Assembly: GCA_963576565.1 (NCBI GenBank)
Contig: OY755048.1
Span: 7,398,136-7,462,135 of the forward strand
From: Aspidapion aeneum
Lineage: Eukaryota; Arthropoda; Insecta; Coleoptera; Brentidae
DNA length: 64,000 nucleotides
Direction of reading: 5' to 3'
In this document: positions 9,801 to 21,599 of the stretch, piece by piece
Layout: the number at the start of each line of letters is the position of its first letter
How positions within the stretch are numbered: the stretch's first letter is position 1
Notes under the pieces: generated by a model
Database searches by the model: none
Told to the model about the DNA's origin: nothing
The model's input: the letters and a program-made list of their open reading frames with translations, nothing else
Program-made: the position numbers and the translations under genes

Positions 9801-12633
9801 AAGCTCACACTAGGTACTATAGTTATAGTGTACGTGTGACCTAATATAACTAAAAACTGAAACATATTTTATTCAACTCCAGACTAAATTACCTTTTGTT
9901 TGATACCACACAAGCCATGTTTTGACTTAAACTCAAATTTTTGAAATCTACCCCCACCCTTAACAAAAAACAAAAACTAAAATGTATTTTGTTAAACTCT
10001 GGACTCAATTACCTTTCGTATGATATAACATACTCCATATTTTCACTTAAACTCTAATTTTTAAAATATACCCCCACCCTTTTATTTTAAATAATTTAAA
10101 ATGTATTTTGTTTAACTGCAGACTCAATTACCTTTCGTTTGATATCACACACGCCATATTTTCACATAAACTCTAATTTTTTTAATCTACCCCCACCCTT
10201 TTATTTGGTTTGTGTTCGGTGGATTTTGTTCATTTTTAAATGGGACCATCTCGACCCATGACCCAGCCTAGAAACCAAATTCATTAAAATCGGCCAAGCG
10301 GTTTTTCAGTTGTGTGCGTTGGTCGTTACAGACAGACATACAGACACACAGACAGACAGACAGACAGACAGATGGCGCAACAAAAAAGTTTCAAAATCAT
10401 CTGAAACGCAAAGATATATAAAAAATTATGAAATCAGAGCAACTTTTTTTTTCTCGAAAAAATTAGGATCACCATAGCTCACACTACTATAGTATAGTAT
10501 ATGTGTGAGCTAAAAAACTCAAAATTATTATCAAAAATCAATCTATTTTTCAACAAATTAAGTTTTTGATCTCGTTTTTGATTATTATTAAGAGGCGTTT
10601 AGAGATGTACAAAAATGTGTCTATTTTTTAAAAATAAATTTTATAGCTCATTAAAAAATTATTTCTTAAAAAATTTAAAAATTCACATCTATTGCACAGG
10701 TTATATGGGTACACTTAGCTTAGCTTAGCCCATTAACCTAGCCTATAATTTAAAAAAAAGGTAATAGAACATTTTTTGATTATGGTGAATCACTAAATTA
10801 TTTGACATTGTATTCAAAGTAAAAAGTTATATCTTTTGACCATCCTTACTATTTCTTAAAGTTTGGTGCTTCATTTAAATTACTCTTTGTATAGTCTTAC
10901 TTAGTTGACCTACACCTTAACTAAACAAAAACAAAACTGCAAAAAATATACTTAAAATATTTGCCACTGTTCTTCCATATTAGAATCTTATCAACTATCA
11001 ATTTAAAAATAGAAATTTCAAACACATACTCACCTCCAGATTGATGTGTAGATGAAGGCTCTGTACTACTACTTGTAACACTTGGAGATAAATGTGAAGA
11101 TAAAGGAGTGCCAGGATTACTGTGATGAAGTCTTGGTGCTGATGGTGAATCTTGACTTGTTGGACTCTGGCCAGTGCTCATATGCCTTGACAATCCAAAT
11201 GGTCTATTGCTAGGATCAGCTGGTGAATTTAAAGCTGATGATGCTCTAGGTGAAGGAAGTGATAGATTTGATGTGGGGTTATTTGGTGAGGTTGGATTGG
11301 GACTCTGTAATGCTATTGGAACACTAGCTGAACGAGGTGTTTGATGATATGGTGGAGGTGGCCCTTGCAATCTGGGCCCTGCTCCCCCTCTCTGATTTGA
11401 GGAACCACTCACTGGAGGCATGGGGCCACCAGCACTGACTGGCCCAACAGGAACCAGTCCACAACTTGTGTTGGTGCTGGATGCATTTGGTTTATTCATG
11501 AATTGGTTTTGCATTTTCTGCCACTCCATTTGCTGTTGACCTGGTGGGCCTCCTCCTGGTCCAGAACATGCAGGAGGCCCACCCCCTTGAGACATGTTAG
11601 GCATTCCATCAACTGGAGGCCCACCTTGTTCGTTGTTCTGATTTTCTAGAAAAAGTAACTGTTGCAAGTTTCTCAATGTTCCTAGTTTTTCTTCTCTTAG
11701 TTTTCTTTGTTGAGGAGTAAGATTTTCATCAGGCACTTGAACACCCTGCAATTTGGGCTGAAGGTTTGAAAGGGAAGGGTTACATTGGTCCATTTCAGCT
11801 CCTATGTCGGGTAAACCATTTGTAACTGCACTATCTAGTCCTTCTAAGTGATGACTATTTTTCTGATCCCAAGGAGGGTCGGAATCACCTAAGCCTACCA
11901 TGTCATCTAACCCCTCAGGCCCTAAAAAATTGTCTATACTAGGTGGGGGCTTAGGACTTCTATTGCAACCTTTATTTTTCATCATAGGCAAGTTATTTAA
12001 CCACTGGGATGGATTTTGTCTATTAAACTGAGTCACTTTTAAGGGGTTTTTCTCTAAAAACTTTTTTGTACCAGGTTGTGCACAATGATAGGCAATAATT
12101 GAAGGATACCGTCCATGCACTACTTCCTCTGCACCAGAATTAGCTAACATTGTTGAGAACACAAATATCTGACTCTGTTGCTGCATATACTGCACTTCCA
12201 TAGAGCTTGGCTGCTTATTGATAACATTACTGGGTAGGGGTTGGATACCTTCTGAAATAGGGGGAGGATGGTTTCCATGGTTTCCTCCCCCTCCTGGTCC
12301 AGTAGGACCACCCAGTGCTAAACCAAAGTCACTAAGATTATCACCTTCTAAACTGTCCTCTTGTTTTAGTGGCAGTGAGGTTGCATCTGAAGAGTTTATG
12401 TCATCACTTTCTGATTTAAGATCTGAAGCATTTGGTAAGGAACCAGTGTTTGTTGAACCAACAATTCCACCATTCTTGGTGATGGGCGTTGAGGAAGGCT
12501 CTTTTTTAACTGTTACATCCCCTTCTTCTTTTTTAATTCTTACATCGGGGTTGGTAGTCTCTTTGTCAGGTGTGTTTGACTCTGTTTCCTTAGTGGAACT
12601 ATCTGAGCCTTTGTCGTGTTTTTCTTTGATCAT
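6591..12633 (-). CDS. lgs: Legless / BCL9 Wnt adaptor, 5' part of the coding region (join 11034-12633, 6591-6825)
   Basis: Nuclear adaptor that links Armadillo/beta-catenin to Pygopus for Wingless target activation. The first exon encodes an acidic, Ser/Pro-rich start, an HD1 segment (IFVFSTMLANSGAEEVV, residues about 156-172) for the Pygo PHD finger, and an HD2 helix (LTPQQRKLREEKLGTL, about 305-320) for Armadillo. Pro/Ser-rich sequence with GPPPPYHQTPRSASVPI follows. The second exon carries the conserved HD3 segment LMPVPSPQQIQYLNTF. Exon phases fit (533 codons plus 1 nt, then 2 nt). The family protein is much longer, so the remaining exons lie left of the window. The start Met at 12633 follows an in-frame TAA about 20 bases upstream. 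Identification rests on the HD blocks and is firm; the exact start is less certain. Confidence 0.93.
7124..7237. mobile_element. Small TIR element with GCAATACAT-type words
   Basis: The right end read on the minus strand (GAGAGTGGGTATCAACTGAC, then CTAAAATTTGTAGATG) aligns with the right end of the 8751-8913 element, including a following GTATTGTCAGTAATG-like stretch. The left end matches poorly and no target duplication is clear, so this copy is degraded. Confidence 0.4.
7345..8042. mobile_element. mariner-type MITE
   Basis: Ends CAGGGTTGTCCAAAT and (reverse complement) CAGGGTGGTCCAAAT, each followed by an ACTTTTGA/ACTTTTGATAGG match. TA lies on both sides (7343-7344, 8043-8044). 698 bp with no transposase. 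It split the AGGTCCT-word array. Confidence 0.8.
8470..8628. mobile_element. Probable remnant TIR element with TATTTTAATG-type words
   Basis: The right end read on the minus strand is CTGAGGGGTGAGACACTC followed by GTGTACAAATTTTG, like the ends of the 6008 and 20771 elements. The interior repeats TATTTTAATG / TATTTCAAAG-like words (about 8515-8585). The left side keeps AAAATTTGTACATG but no clear GAGGGGT terminus. Confidence 0.5.
8751..8913. mobile_element. TIR element with GCATTAC-type words (8-bp TSD)
   Basis: The ends AGAGGGGGAAACAAC and (reverse complement) CAAGGGGGTGACAAC align base for base over 15 positions with few mismatches. They are flanked by CCTAAAAG (8743-8750) and TCTAAAAG (8914-8921), 7 of 8 identical. 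The interior reiterates GCATTAC / GCAATACAT words. The right end carries CTAACCCAAAATTTGTATA, matching the subterminal block of the 6008 element. Confidence 0.78.
9242..9610. repeat. Imperfect repeat with CACAATAGACCCACT words
   Basis: The phrase CCACAATAGACCCACTMGTGG occurs at about 9239-9259 and again at 9411-9431, each followed by a CAGTGG run. Shorter GTGCACCACT / GTGCACTG words lie between and after them. Nature unknown. Confidence 0.45.
9778..10511 (+). mobile_element. Hairpin-ended nonautonomous element, copy 2
   Basis: Same organisation as 2843-3557: ACTCTGCCAATATATGGGC start, AGCTCACAC hairpin, three roughly 110-bp tandem units, CAGA microsatellite, ATTAGGATCACCATAGCTC and a terminal hairpin ending GTGTGAGCT. 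It lies in an A-rich site. Confidence 0.75.
11034..12633 (-). CDS. lgs: lgs coding exon 1 (HD1 and HD2)
   Basis: 1600 bp, 533 codons plus one base, ending at a GTGAGTATG donor after HQSGG. HD1 (about residues 155-190) continues into AYHCAQPGTKKFLEK. HD2 (about 304-332) contains LRNLQQLLFLE. A KKEE/KKEP pair near residues 34-45 could be a nuclear localisation or sumoylation-type site. The 37 further codons of the raw open frame beyond the donor are intronic. Confidence 0.93.
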
Positions 12634-12734
12634 TTCTTCTTTGTAGGGCTGTTACCTCTGGTCTGGGACTACTGGGAATATTGTTGTTCCATACATACAC
12701 ACTAGTTTAGGTAGTTATTTAGTAATTTACTCAC

Positions 12735-13140
12735 TGGGTGCAAGGTGTATGGGATTCAGCCCTTGAGGAAACCATCACTGGCTGTTTCAGTAAGCCTTTA
12801 GTACTTAAATTCGTGCTATATTTCGTTTCACATCACATATGTTCTAATGTTTTTATTTGCATTCCAACATTTTTATTTTCTTGTGTTCTTAACCAAATTT
12901 TTGGAGGCTTTCGGCGGCTTTTAGTGGACAGTGGCGCATACCAAAGTGTTTCAGATAAATATAGGATTAAATTTTAGTTAAAAAACCTGCAAATATACAC
13001 TATGTTTACTATAAATTGTACTAAATATTTGGACAATAATAAAACTTCCATTAAAATCTCACATCACAAAATGCCAAACTGTCCACACGCGTTGCTACCA
13101 ACTGTTCAAAACAACACAAATGTCAAATCCATGGGCGCCA
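12735..13140 (-). promoter_or_regulatory. lgs: Likely lgs 5' UTR exon and promoter-proximal region
   Basis: On the minus strand a good donor (CACCCA then GTGAGTAA) ends at 12735. An AG acceptor could lie just upstream of the start Met (GGTAACAG before CCCTAC), giving an intron of only about 80 bp. Stops in the upstream stretch suggest it is untranslated. No TATA box or initiator is obvious. Inferred from splice motifs only. Confidence 0.35.
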
Positions 13141-13900
13141 GATTCAAATCCGGGAATCGCCTATAAACATATTAAAACGCAAAAACCCGATTTTCAGGTT
13201 GAAATACTTCAAAATTTCTCCAGTTTTTATGAGTATTTACATAGTTCTAATTAAATAATTGAGTGCGTCACACAAATAATGTATTTCGGTCGAGTAAATA
13301 TTGAATCTGTATATTGAAGGCGGTTTATAAATAATTTTATGGAGCAGCGCACGCAAAGTGCTTAGAAAAATTGCCAATGATTTTTCTACTCTAAAAACAA
13401 AAAAAACGAACGGTTCAATACATTAGAACGCTCATAATATTCATTTACAAACATTTGTCAATTCAATATAATTCAAGACACAGGCTTCAAAACTTCAAAA
13501 GTTATTAATCCATTGTGAATACAATGCAATGGGTGAAAAATGGGAGGTGACAAAGCAAACACCCTTTCTCATTTTAAGAATGGAATCTGGCCTATTCGGC
13601 TCCGTTCGTTTACTCCGAATCCGATCGGGAGCTCATTAAAAATAGCTGTAAATCCATTTATAGAAGCTTTGGTTAGGATCAACACTTTATACAAACCACA
13701 GACACAGAATTATCCTATATTTTTTTATACAGATTTTTTTATTCAAATTAGTTCTGAAACTAAAGTGTAATGAATACTTACCGTAGCAGGGTTCTTCACT
13801 AGAAACGTACAGGATTAAATAAGTACCTATTTGATTTAGATAATTTAGAATTTATATTTTTAATGAGTCTTTTCATAATTAATTTTGTCATTTTATAAAA
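13140..13900. other. Sequence upstream of lgs, nothing recognised
   Basis: AT-rich with several short ORFs lacking family features. It could include lgs regulatory DNA, but no motif supports a specific site. Confidence 0.35.
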
Positions 13901-13907
13901 TATGGAG

Positions 13908-14095
13908 CAAGCGCGGATCTGGGTCAAAAACTAGGGGGGGGGTAATAGTCGGCGAAAAAATTATTTGTAATATAAAAAAAATTCTAGGGGGGGGGTAATT
14001 CTCCATTTTTTCCTTTAATTATTAGTAAAAAGTGCATATTTTATTTTCTAGGGTGGGGTAATTAACCCGTTACCTCCTCCTCAAATCCGCGCTTG
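13908..14095. mobile_element. hAT-like MITE, CAAGCGCGGATC family, copy 1
   Basis: Ends CAAGCGCGGATCTGGG and (reverse complement) CAAGCGCGGATTTGAGG. Perfect 8-bp duplication ATATGGAG at 13900-13907 and 14096-14103. The interior is G-run and TAATTA-rich. Relatives: 37839-38018, 52831-53014, 54031-54161. Confidence 0.9.
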
Positions 14096-14355
14096 ATATG
14101 GAGTACGACCATCCCAATAGTTAGACCAGTAGTCCGACGGCTTACTACCTACGGTTTACGGACAAAAATAATTAGATTACAATCGATTTAATTTTGACCT
14201 GTCCAAAAGAAGAACTGGAAAGCTGATTTAAGTAAAAATAAGTTGAGTTATAGAGGATCAGAGGAACCCTTACTCGAATTATTATGGTTATTGGGTTAAA
14301 GTTGATTTTCGAAAAAAATGATTTGCGCTATTCTGGTTTTGGTTGATTACCTTAT

Positions 14356-14450
14356 CAGTGGCGTACGCAGAAATAAATCCTGGGGGGGGTTTCAGCGCGT
14401 ATCGATACGCATTGATGAATTCCTGGGGGGGGGGGCTTAAACGCGGATCG
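14356..14450. repeat. Solo CAGTGGCGTACGCAG end with G-runs
   Basis: CAGTGGCGTACGCAG followed by two G-runs, each flanked by ATCGATACGC / GGATCGATAC words, looks like one end of a hAT-type MITE. No partner end was found nearby. Confidence 0.35.
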
Positions 14451-15099
14451 ATACATGTTAATCTTGATTTTTGGGAAAATCAAGGACTGATTAACTTTCA
14501 TCTGTCCCTGACATACCTAAAACATTTTTAGATATCTGATATTCACAATTATTATACTCGAGCAGGGATAGATTAAAGTTATCAGTCCTTGACTCGAGCC
14601 AGTAAAAACTTTTTTATTAAAAAATAAATACAAGGACAAAATCAAATTTTTATTAATGGTTTTAAAGAATACAATAAAAACCCAGAAAATATAAAAAACT
14701 GCCTCACATTACCAAAATGTAAATCAAAATGTTGCTATTTTGTCACACAAAATTATTAAAAAATGTTTTAAATTTTTTTATTTATGTTTAAAATTTGTTG
14801 CATACAATTATTTTTTTTTGAATTTTCGTAACTACAAGGACTGATGAATCTCTGTCCCTGACTGTGTCATAAACCTGATTCTTATTTTTGTTTTCTGACA
14901 CTTCGTGTAATCATGCAGACATTTTTTTCTTATTTTAGTTTTTTTTATGGTCCATAACTAAATTTTGTTACTTTGACACAGTTTCAGTTATAAACAGGAT
15001 AACCATATAAATAATTTCCAAAGCCCTTTTTGGCTACAGTGGTCTGTTGAATCTGATTCTATAAGTTTTGGTGTTTAGAACTTGACCTTGTATTCTGGT

Positions 15100-15500
15100 G
15101 TGTGCGTTAAGGTCACTCATCGTCAAGCAAGCTTTACAGGTAGCGAAGCCTAACTCTGAATTTCTATTTTTTGGTTATAATTTTTGACATGTTTTCCTCG
15201 GTTTCGCATTGGCGGCTCGTTGTTATTTTTAAAATGTGGTTTTAACACAGTCTAAAGATCTATTTAATAATGATACAGTTTCTAGATAGTTTGCAGCATA
15301 ACTTCTTAATTCTAATTAGATAAATATATATAGTTTAGGTACCGTCATACTGTGTAAAACAACATCTTCAAAATAAAACAGAACCGCCAATGTGAAACCG
15401 AGGAAAACATGTCAAAAATAATAACCAAAAAATAGAAAGCCTGACGTTAGCTTCGCTTCCTATAAAGCTTGTCTTTACGATGAGTATTCCTTAGTGTGCG
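15100..15500. mobile_element. Foldback element with about 110-bp arms
   Basis: The left arm (about 15105-15230, with ACTCATCGTCAAGCAAGCTT and GACATGTTTTCCTCGGTTTC) is the inverse of the right arm (about 15385-15497). The arms are perhaps 85-90% alike by eye. No gene is inside. Confidence 0.65.
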
Positions 15501-15884
15501 TGGGTCCTGAGGCCACTAGTGTTGGGCCACGATGGCTCCAGGGGCGTGCCACAGGGTGAGGCAACGGAGCAGCCGCCTAGGCACCCACCTTCAGAGGGCA
15601 ACCAAATTTTAATATTTTCAACATTTTGCCGTTCTCAAAAAAATAAAATTTTCTGCAATTAAAAAGTTAAGGTAAATTATGTGGTGCAAAAGAAGGTATG
15701 AGAAATTGATAGATTAGTTTGCAGAGTTTGTCCCAAAACTTCTGAGCAAGTAACTTTGCATGCTTAGGTATTTCTGTTATTTAATTCCAGTGCAAATAAA
15801 ATTTGATTGATATACTTATTAGTGTCATATCACAAGAGGCCTATAGTTAGAGGGCCTAGCCCCCTCGAGCTCAAAATGGGGATG

Positions 15885-15970
15885 GTTCAATTCGTCCCGG
15901 CAAATTCGCCGCGGGGACAATTTATCGCGGTCCAATTTGACGCGGGGACAATTCGTCGCCGACGAGGTTG
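15885..15970. repeat. Solo GC-rich end: GGGACAATTCGCCGCGG words
   Basis: Four imperfect words of the type CAATTYGYCGCGGGGA in tandem. The same words form the termini of the large foldback at 45106-46290, so this is probably a solo or eroded end of that family. Confidence 0.55.
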
Positions 15971-16524
15971 AAGATTCCAATTTTGTTTATTTCGAGTAGT
16001 AAACATATTTTTAAAAATATACAAAAAAATATTTTTTTTTGTTTTTTTTTTTATAAATTTAAATTAGATTTTGGAAAAAACTGCTTTTCAAAAAATTATT
16101 ATTAAATTTTCTTTCTACTTTTTTGTTTTTTTGGAATACTTATTAAGAACGTATTATTTTCAAAAATATTTTTTTTTGTAATTTGTTTTTTGGTTTTTTA
16201 TTATAAATTAGTTTTTTGAAAAACTAACTTATTGAAAAAAAACGGCATTTTTTTTCGAAAAAACGTTTTCGTTTGCAAAATATTAGAGGTCCCAATCAGT
16301 CACTTTTTTTAAAAGATAAATAAAGTGGTTCCACCGGCGATTCTACTGGAGGTAAAGAGGTAGAGCTAGCCCCAGAGCCACATTTCAAAAAATATGTAAG
16401 GTTGAGAGGCTGGTATGTACTATATAAAAGTTAAAGGCTGATAAATATAATATTTTTGTTGACTTGCTTTATCAGCATTACGGAAATACCAACACATGGA
16501 AAAAATCGATTGCATAAAAAATTA

Positions 16525-16805
16525 TGCACACAGAAAGTAGCGCACCCGGAAAAAAGCGCACCGAGGAAAACTTAACTTAAGGAATAACATCACTCTCAAT
16601 AATTATACAATTTTGATCAAGAATATCTAACCTGTTAATTTTTTTAATGGAACATTTTAGTTCTAAAGACTTAAATTTATCTCATGATGATTTTACATTA
16701 CATTTATATTACAATGTACGCTTTTTTCTTTGCGCGCTTTTTTTATCCGCGCTTTTTTCCTGTGCAAATATTTATTTCTCACTTTTTCTCTGTGCGCCCC
16801 AGGCT
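16525..16805. mobile_element. Element with inverted GGAAAAAAGCGC words
   Basis: The left side has CACAGAAAGTAGCGCACCCGG and AAAAAAGCGCACCG. The right side carries several inverse copies (GCGCGCTTTTTTTATCC, GCGCTTTTTTCCTGTGC, TCTCTGTGCGCCCC). It is an inverted-repeat element whose terminal word is reiterated inside. Boundaries are approximate. Confidence 0.5.
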
Positions 16806-17274
16806 TTTGCTCCAGAACCGTCCTTGGGTGGTTCTAAGGTAACTCGACTGTAACGACAGTTAATACCAACAGAGTTAGTATTTTATAAATAAGAAATAAG
16901 AGTCGTGTCGAGATAACCAACTGTAACGATGGTAACCGATGGCAGTTGGTTTTAACAGTTAAAATTTTGAGATAATTTTTGTGATTCCAAAGTATCTGTG
17001 ATCCGCAAAAAAAGGCAACTTTAATGTAAATATATAAACCGTTGTTTAATGGAGCTGTCAAACAACGATTTAACTGAGCATTTTATCTCGCTGGTGTGCT
17101 AATAGGTGGTATTATTACAAATATTAATCGGACAAAAAAAACATTAACTTTATTTGATAAAGAGAATAAAATTCTTTAGCGACAAGGGTTATTGTACCGT
17201 GCTTTTCACTAGCAAGATCTAACCACAAAAGTCTAAATTAGTTCCGATTAGTTTAATTGCTTTTGAATAGATGG

Positions 17275-19706
17275 CTCCACCCAACGATTATAAACACACA
17301 GGATTGCCTATTTGCTCGAATCTTTTAGCGGTAGGCGGCGCCTTGCTTACGTCACTAGTGGACCTCTGCTCAGCGCGCTTCATATAATACACATTGCAAT
17401 CGTGAGTTTTTCCCGCTTTTTTCTTGCTTATTTGCAAACAAATTTTTTATTCGTGTTAGTAAATATAATTAATAATTTCATTTATTCAAAACAAATGATT
17501 CGATAAATCAAGAATTTGCTCTGAGAGCTGAATTTTCCTACCAGACGATACGTTGGAGTTTGTTTTTTAAATAGTTGAAAGTTTTAGAATAGAAGTAGGA
17601 TTTTTTTAAAAAGTTTAATCAATTTAAATCATTAGATGTATAATTTATTGTTTCTGTTGCCGATATAATAAAATACACTTATATTATGCAGTAACAAAAA
17701 GGTATTTATTTGATATTTCAGATCTAAAATTGCAATATTTATTATATCAAAAACCAGTCAGTTTTTGGAGAAAACAGCCAAATAAGATGTGTTTTTCAAC
17801 TTCTTATGCTTTAAATCAATAGATTTTCATTAGTTTTTTTTCAAATGATTTACATTGTTTGTGTTATGAGTTGTTTTTGTCCCACCCAGCGCCCGTTTTC
17901 ACTCCTTCTTCTGTAACATGTTTCTGAAAACTTCTGTAAAGAGACTAAAAAAACTTAAGAAAAAAACTGAAACTAAACTTGGAGAAACTGTCTACAAAAT
18001 AAACTTTCCAATAATCAGTTTCAGGTATAATTACCAATTTTCTTTAATGTGATTAATTTAATGAGCAAGGAGTTTCCAAAAATCAAAAAAAATTAAAAGT
18101 TTATATAAATATAATAATATAAAAGTATATATATTTATATTTCTAGTCTACACTGAAAGAGGGAACACAAGCTTTTATTTCAACAAAAAATTGTGCTTTC
18201 TTTATATCAATTCACTTAATTCCTATTTATAAAGGTTTAATAATAATAGCCAAGTTTAGAAAAACATTTCCAAGCTAGTAAGAACCATTCATTTTGAAAT
18301 TTGTATTGTAGAACTTGGCTTTACTTTTATCTCAATTCTTTTTACGGAAACCACTTTCGCGTACTTGGCTTTTTTTACATGAAATGTTTTTGTTATGATT
18401 TCACTGCTTTTTTAAAGGATTTGGATAATATTTAAGTTTTAAAGTAGTAAAATATACGGGATATTGTTCAAAACTTTTGCAATGCCTTATTAAAAATGTT
18501 GAGTTTTTTTTATATTTTCCTATGGTTTTGTCATAGTTCTTATCAGCCTTCTAAAGCTCTGCTCTCTAGTGTTCCTGGAAGTAGGCAATGTTAATTTTAC
18601 ATAACTTTACATTTATAGGGAAGGAAAGTAAATTAAAATCTTAGCGTTTTCCTCAAAAGCTCAGCTTTCTAGCGTTTCTGGAAGTGGAAAATGCTAATTT
18701 ACATAACTTTACATTTATAGGGGAGGGAAGTTAATTAAACTTTGGGGTTTTTAATTTTCTTTTATAGTTTTATCATAGGCCTTCCAAATCTCAGCTCTCG
18801 AGCGTTTCTGGAAGTGGACAATGTTACTTTTACACAATTTTACATTTATAGGGGAGGGAAGTAAATTAGAATTTTGGGGTGTTTTAATTTTTTTCTATAG
18901 TTCTATCATAGTTACTATCGGCCTTCCAAAGCTCAGCTCTCTAGCGTGTCCGAAAGTGGGCAATGTTACTTTTACATTACTTTACATTTATAGGGGAGGA
19001 AAGTAAATTATAATTTTTGGGGTTTTTAAATTGTTTTCTATAGTTTTATCATAGTTCCTATCAGTCTGCCATTTCTGGAAGTGGGCCATGTTACTTTTAC
19101 ATAACTTTACATGTATAGGGGAGGGAAGTAAATTAGAATTTTGGGGTTTTTTGATTTTTTCCAGGGGTTTGGCAGACTTATGTCTGCCAAATTTCAGCTT
19201 TGTAGCATGTCTGGAAGTACAGTAGAATTTTGATGATCTATACATGAGTGAGTGAGTGAGTGAAAATTTCGACGTTTTTTGAAATTTCGTAACTACTTCA
19301 GTACTTTTGGGAGTTCCATGAAACTAAACATGAAGGGATTGTTAACTCCATGGAGATCTACGACTGTGCAAAGTTTGAGATTCGTAGCTCATTCCGAAGT
19401 AGAGTTTTAGATAGGTCAAGTAATGTTTCAAGAAAAGATGGTAGGCGCGTGAACTTGGCGAGGCACGGCTGTGCCCTCAGATTTACCTCCTAAATAGTCA
19501 ACCACACCGTCAAATAAATGAAAAAACGCAAAAAACGGAGGTAAAAACGTCAAAAACACCTTAAAATCACACGAACTCTGAATACAAACAAAGCAACTGG
19601 TCCGCTGGTGACGTAAGCAGACACTGTTCGTCTCGCTGAGCGACGCTAACATTAGTTAAATGGAAAGAAGCAATCCTGTGTGTTTATAATCGTTGGGCTC
19701 CACCAT
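17275..19706. mobile_element. Composite element with inverted ends carrying a 130-bp tandem array
   Basis: The left end (17278 on: CACCCAACGATTATAAACAC, CAGGATTG, then CTTACGTCACTAGTGGACC) is inversely repeated at 19590-19700. Between them lie a GCCAAGTTTAGAAAAAC segment (18250-18400) also found at 47283-47620, and the tandem array 18540-19240. Whether all of this moved as one unit is inferred. Confidence 0.5.
18540..19245 (+). repeat. Tandem repeat, unit about 105-145 bp
   Basis: Five to six units marked by CTCTAGCGTTTCTGGAAGTG, ACATAACTTTACATTTATAG and GGGAGGGAAGTAAATTA. The array ends in a GAGT microsatellite (TACATGAGTGAGTGAGTGAG). The same unit recurs in reverse at 25835-26650 and 46725-47275. 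Confidence 0.8.
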
Positions 19707-19859
19707 GGTCTGCTAGTTGACCGATTTTTGGATAGATGGCGAAGATGTTGGTAGTTTATTCGCACTAATGCTGCATTTGGTTTACGAGTCAGCCAATAGA
19801 TGGCGCCAGACGTAAGCACGATATAAGAACAGGAATCCATAGAGTATTTTATTCATTTA

Positions 19860-20760
19860 ATATAACGACACTCAAGAAAGAACAAAACGAAATTGAAAGG
19901 TAGGTTCGGTAACCGAACCCACCCTTCTTTTTTAAGTAATATAGTGCGAGCCATTTTCTCACCTGGCACTTGGATGACAAACATAGAGAAAATAATAACT
20001 GATGACAAACTAAGCTCAAGTCAATTTTGGTTGCACATAATTATGTAAGTGTATTTTCTCCTAAAATAAAAAAGGGTATTCCATGCACTATAGCCATATT
20101 ATTTTGTATAAATAAAGCAATATGCCGAAGAATTAAAATTATTAAATTTGGATAACAATTAACGGGTAGACCTCTACATACGTTATTATGTTATATCGTT
20201 ATTTATCTTATAATGATTTTAAATATACCTTGTATAGCAAAAAACATAGGTTTCGATTAATAAAATATATCTAATAATGTATCATGAAAAATAAAATGTT
20301 AATTAATTTCCAAAATACACCAGGTAGGTAGGTATACATAAAAAAGATCAATCTTTGCTTTCTAACATAAGAAATGTGATTGAATAAACATATTTTTTTG
20401 AATTAAGGTCTTAAAACCAATAAAATACTTTTTACCACTTGCTTTCTCACGTTAGCCCTCTGTGGGGCGGTGAGGTAGGGGGACAGACCAACAAAGGGCG
20501 CACTTTATTTTGCGGCCAGTCTGATTATTAGATTTTTTGTTATTAAATAACATGCTAATTTTAAAGGATGTACCTAATTTGCATTTTGAGAAAAAATACT
20601 TCATATAACTCCAGATTTTCAGAAAATCTCCTTTCTTATTAATGTCTGTGGTACTGCTCTAGATATTTTTGTAAAGTTTTATATTCTGTATGCCTATATT
20701 AAACACTTAAAAAAAGATAAAAACGTACAAAATTACAACATACAACAGCACTGCCCCCGT
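19860..20760. other. Intergenic sequence, nothing recognised
   Basis: AT-rich, no inverted ends or coding segment found. Confidence 0.35.
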
Positions 20761-20770
20761 TAGTTAAAAG

Positions 20771-21592
20771 CGAGGGGTCATCAGCTTTCAACAGTACTGT
20801 ACAAATTTCACAACAGGACCCGACAGTACCACGACAGGACCCAACAGTACTCGACAGTACACGACAGTACCCAACAGTACTCGACAGACAGGACCCAACA
20901 GTACTCGACAGTACACGACAGTACCCAACAGTACTCGACAGTACCACGACAGGACCCAACAGTAATCGACAGTACACGACAGTACCCAACAGTACTCGAC
21001 AGTACACGACAGGACCCAACAGTACCCAACAGTACTCGACAGTACACGACAGGACCCAACAGTACCCGACAGTACACGACAGTACCCAACAGTACTCGAC
21101 AGTACACGACAGGACCCAACAGTACTCGACAGTACGCGATAGGACCCAACAGTACACGACAGTACTCGACACTACCCCCCAACCCCAACCAGTGGCGTAG
21201 ATGCGAAAAGACATGTTAACTTTTTTTTTTTTTTGGTCGCAAGTTTTTTGAGCGCGCGCTTTGTCCTTGTCGGCCTTCCCCAAACATGATGACCTTTTTT
21301 GTTTGTTTTTTTTTTTTTTTTTTTTGCTCGCATGTTTTTTGAAGGGCGCGCTTTGTACCTCGTAACAGGACCCAACAGTACTCGACAGTACACGACAGTA
21401 CCCAACAGTACACGACAGGACCCAACAGTACTCGACAGTACTCGACAGTACACGACAGTACCCAACAGTACTCGACAATACACGACAGTATACGACAGTA
21501 CCCAACAGTACTCAACAGGACCCAACAGTACACGTCAGGACCCAAGTCCTGTTGGACGCTGTACAAAATTTTAGGGTGCCGATGACCCCTCG
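20771..21592 (+). mobile_element. TIR element with 10-bp-unit minisatellite (8-bp TSD), copy 1
   Basis: The ends CGAGGGGTCATCAGC and (reverse complement) CGAGGGGTCATCGGC are flanked by the perfect 8-bp repeat GTTAAAAG (20763-20770, 21593-21600). Two minisatellite blocks (about 20815-21175 and 21365-21540) consist of 10-bp units that, on the minus strand, read TACTGTCGTG, TACTGTCGAG, TACTGTTGGG and TCCTGTCGTG. They flank a non-repetitive core (21180-21360) with long T runs. Subterminal TGTACAAATTT and GTACAAAATTTTAGG motifs match other elements in the window. The ORFs through the array (268 aa and smaller, repeated STVGYCRVL) arise because the unit lacks stop codons in several frames, and they are not credible genes. 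Confidence 0.9.
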
Positions 21593-21599
21593 GTTAAAA

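Larger units (their letters stand above)
6826..11033 (-). other. lgs: lgs intron, 4.2 kb, filled with small transposons
   Basis: The intron between the HD2-containing exon and the HD3 exon holds the AGGTCCT-word array, two mariner/hAT-type MITEs and one hairpin-ended element (listed separately). No coding segment was recognised between them. Confidence 0.8.

Noticed and set aside
12218..12646. 142-aa ORF on the plus strand
   Set aside because: Antisense shadow of the lgs exon; composition mirrors the Gly/Pro-rich coding strand.
20699..21574. Long ORFs (up to 268 aa) with repeated STVGYCRVL / NSTRQYTTVP on both strands
   Set aside because: They are translations of the 10-bp minisatellite, open in several frames at once, with no non-repetitive domain.
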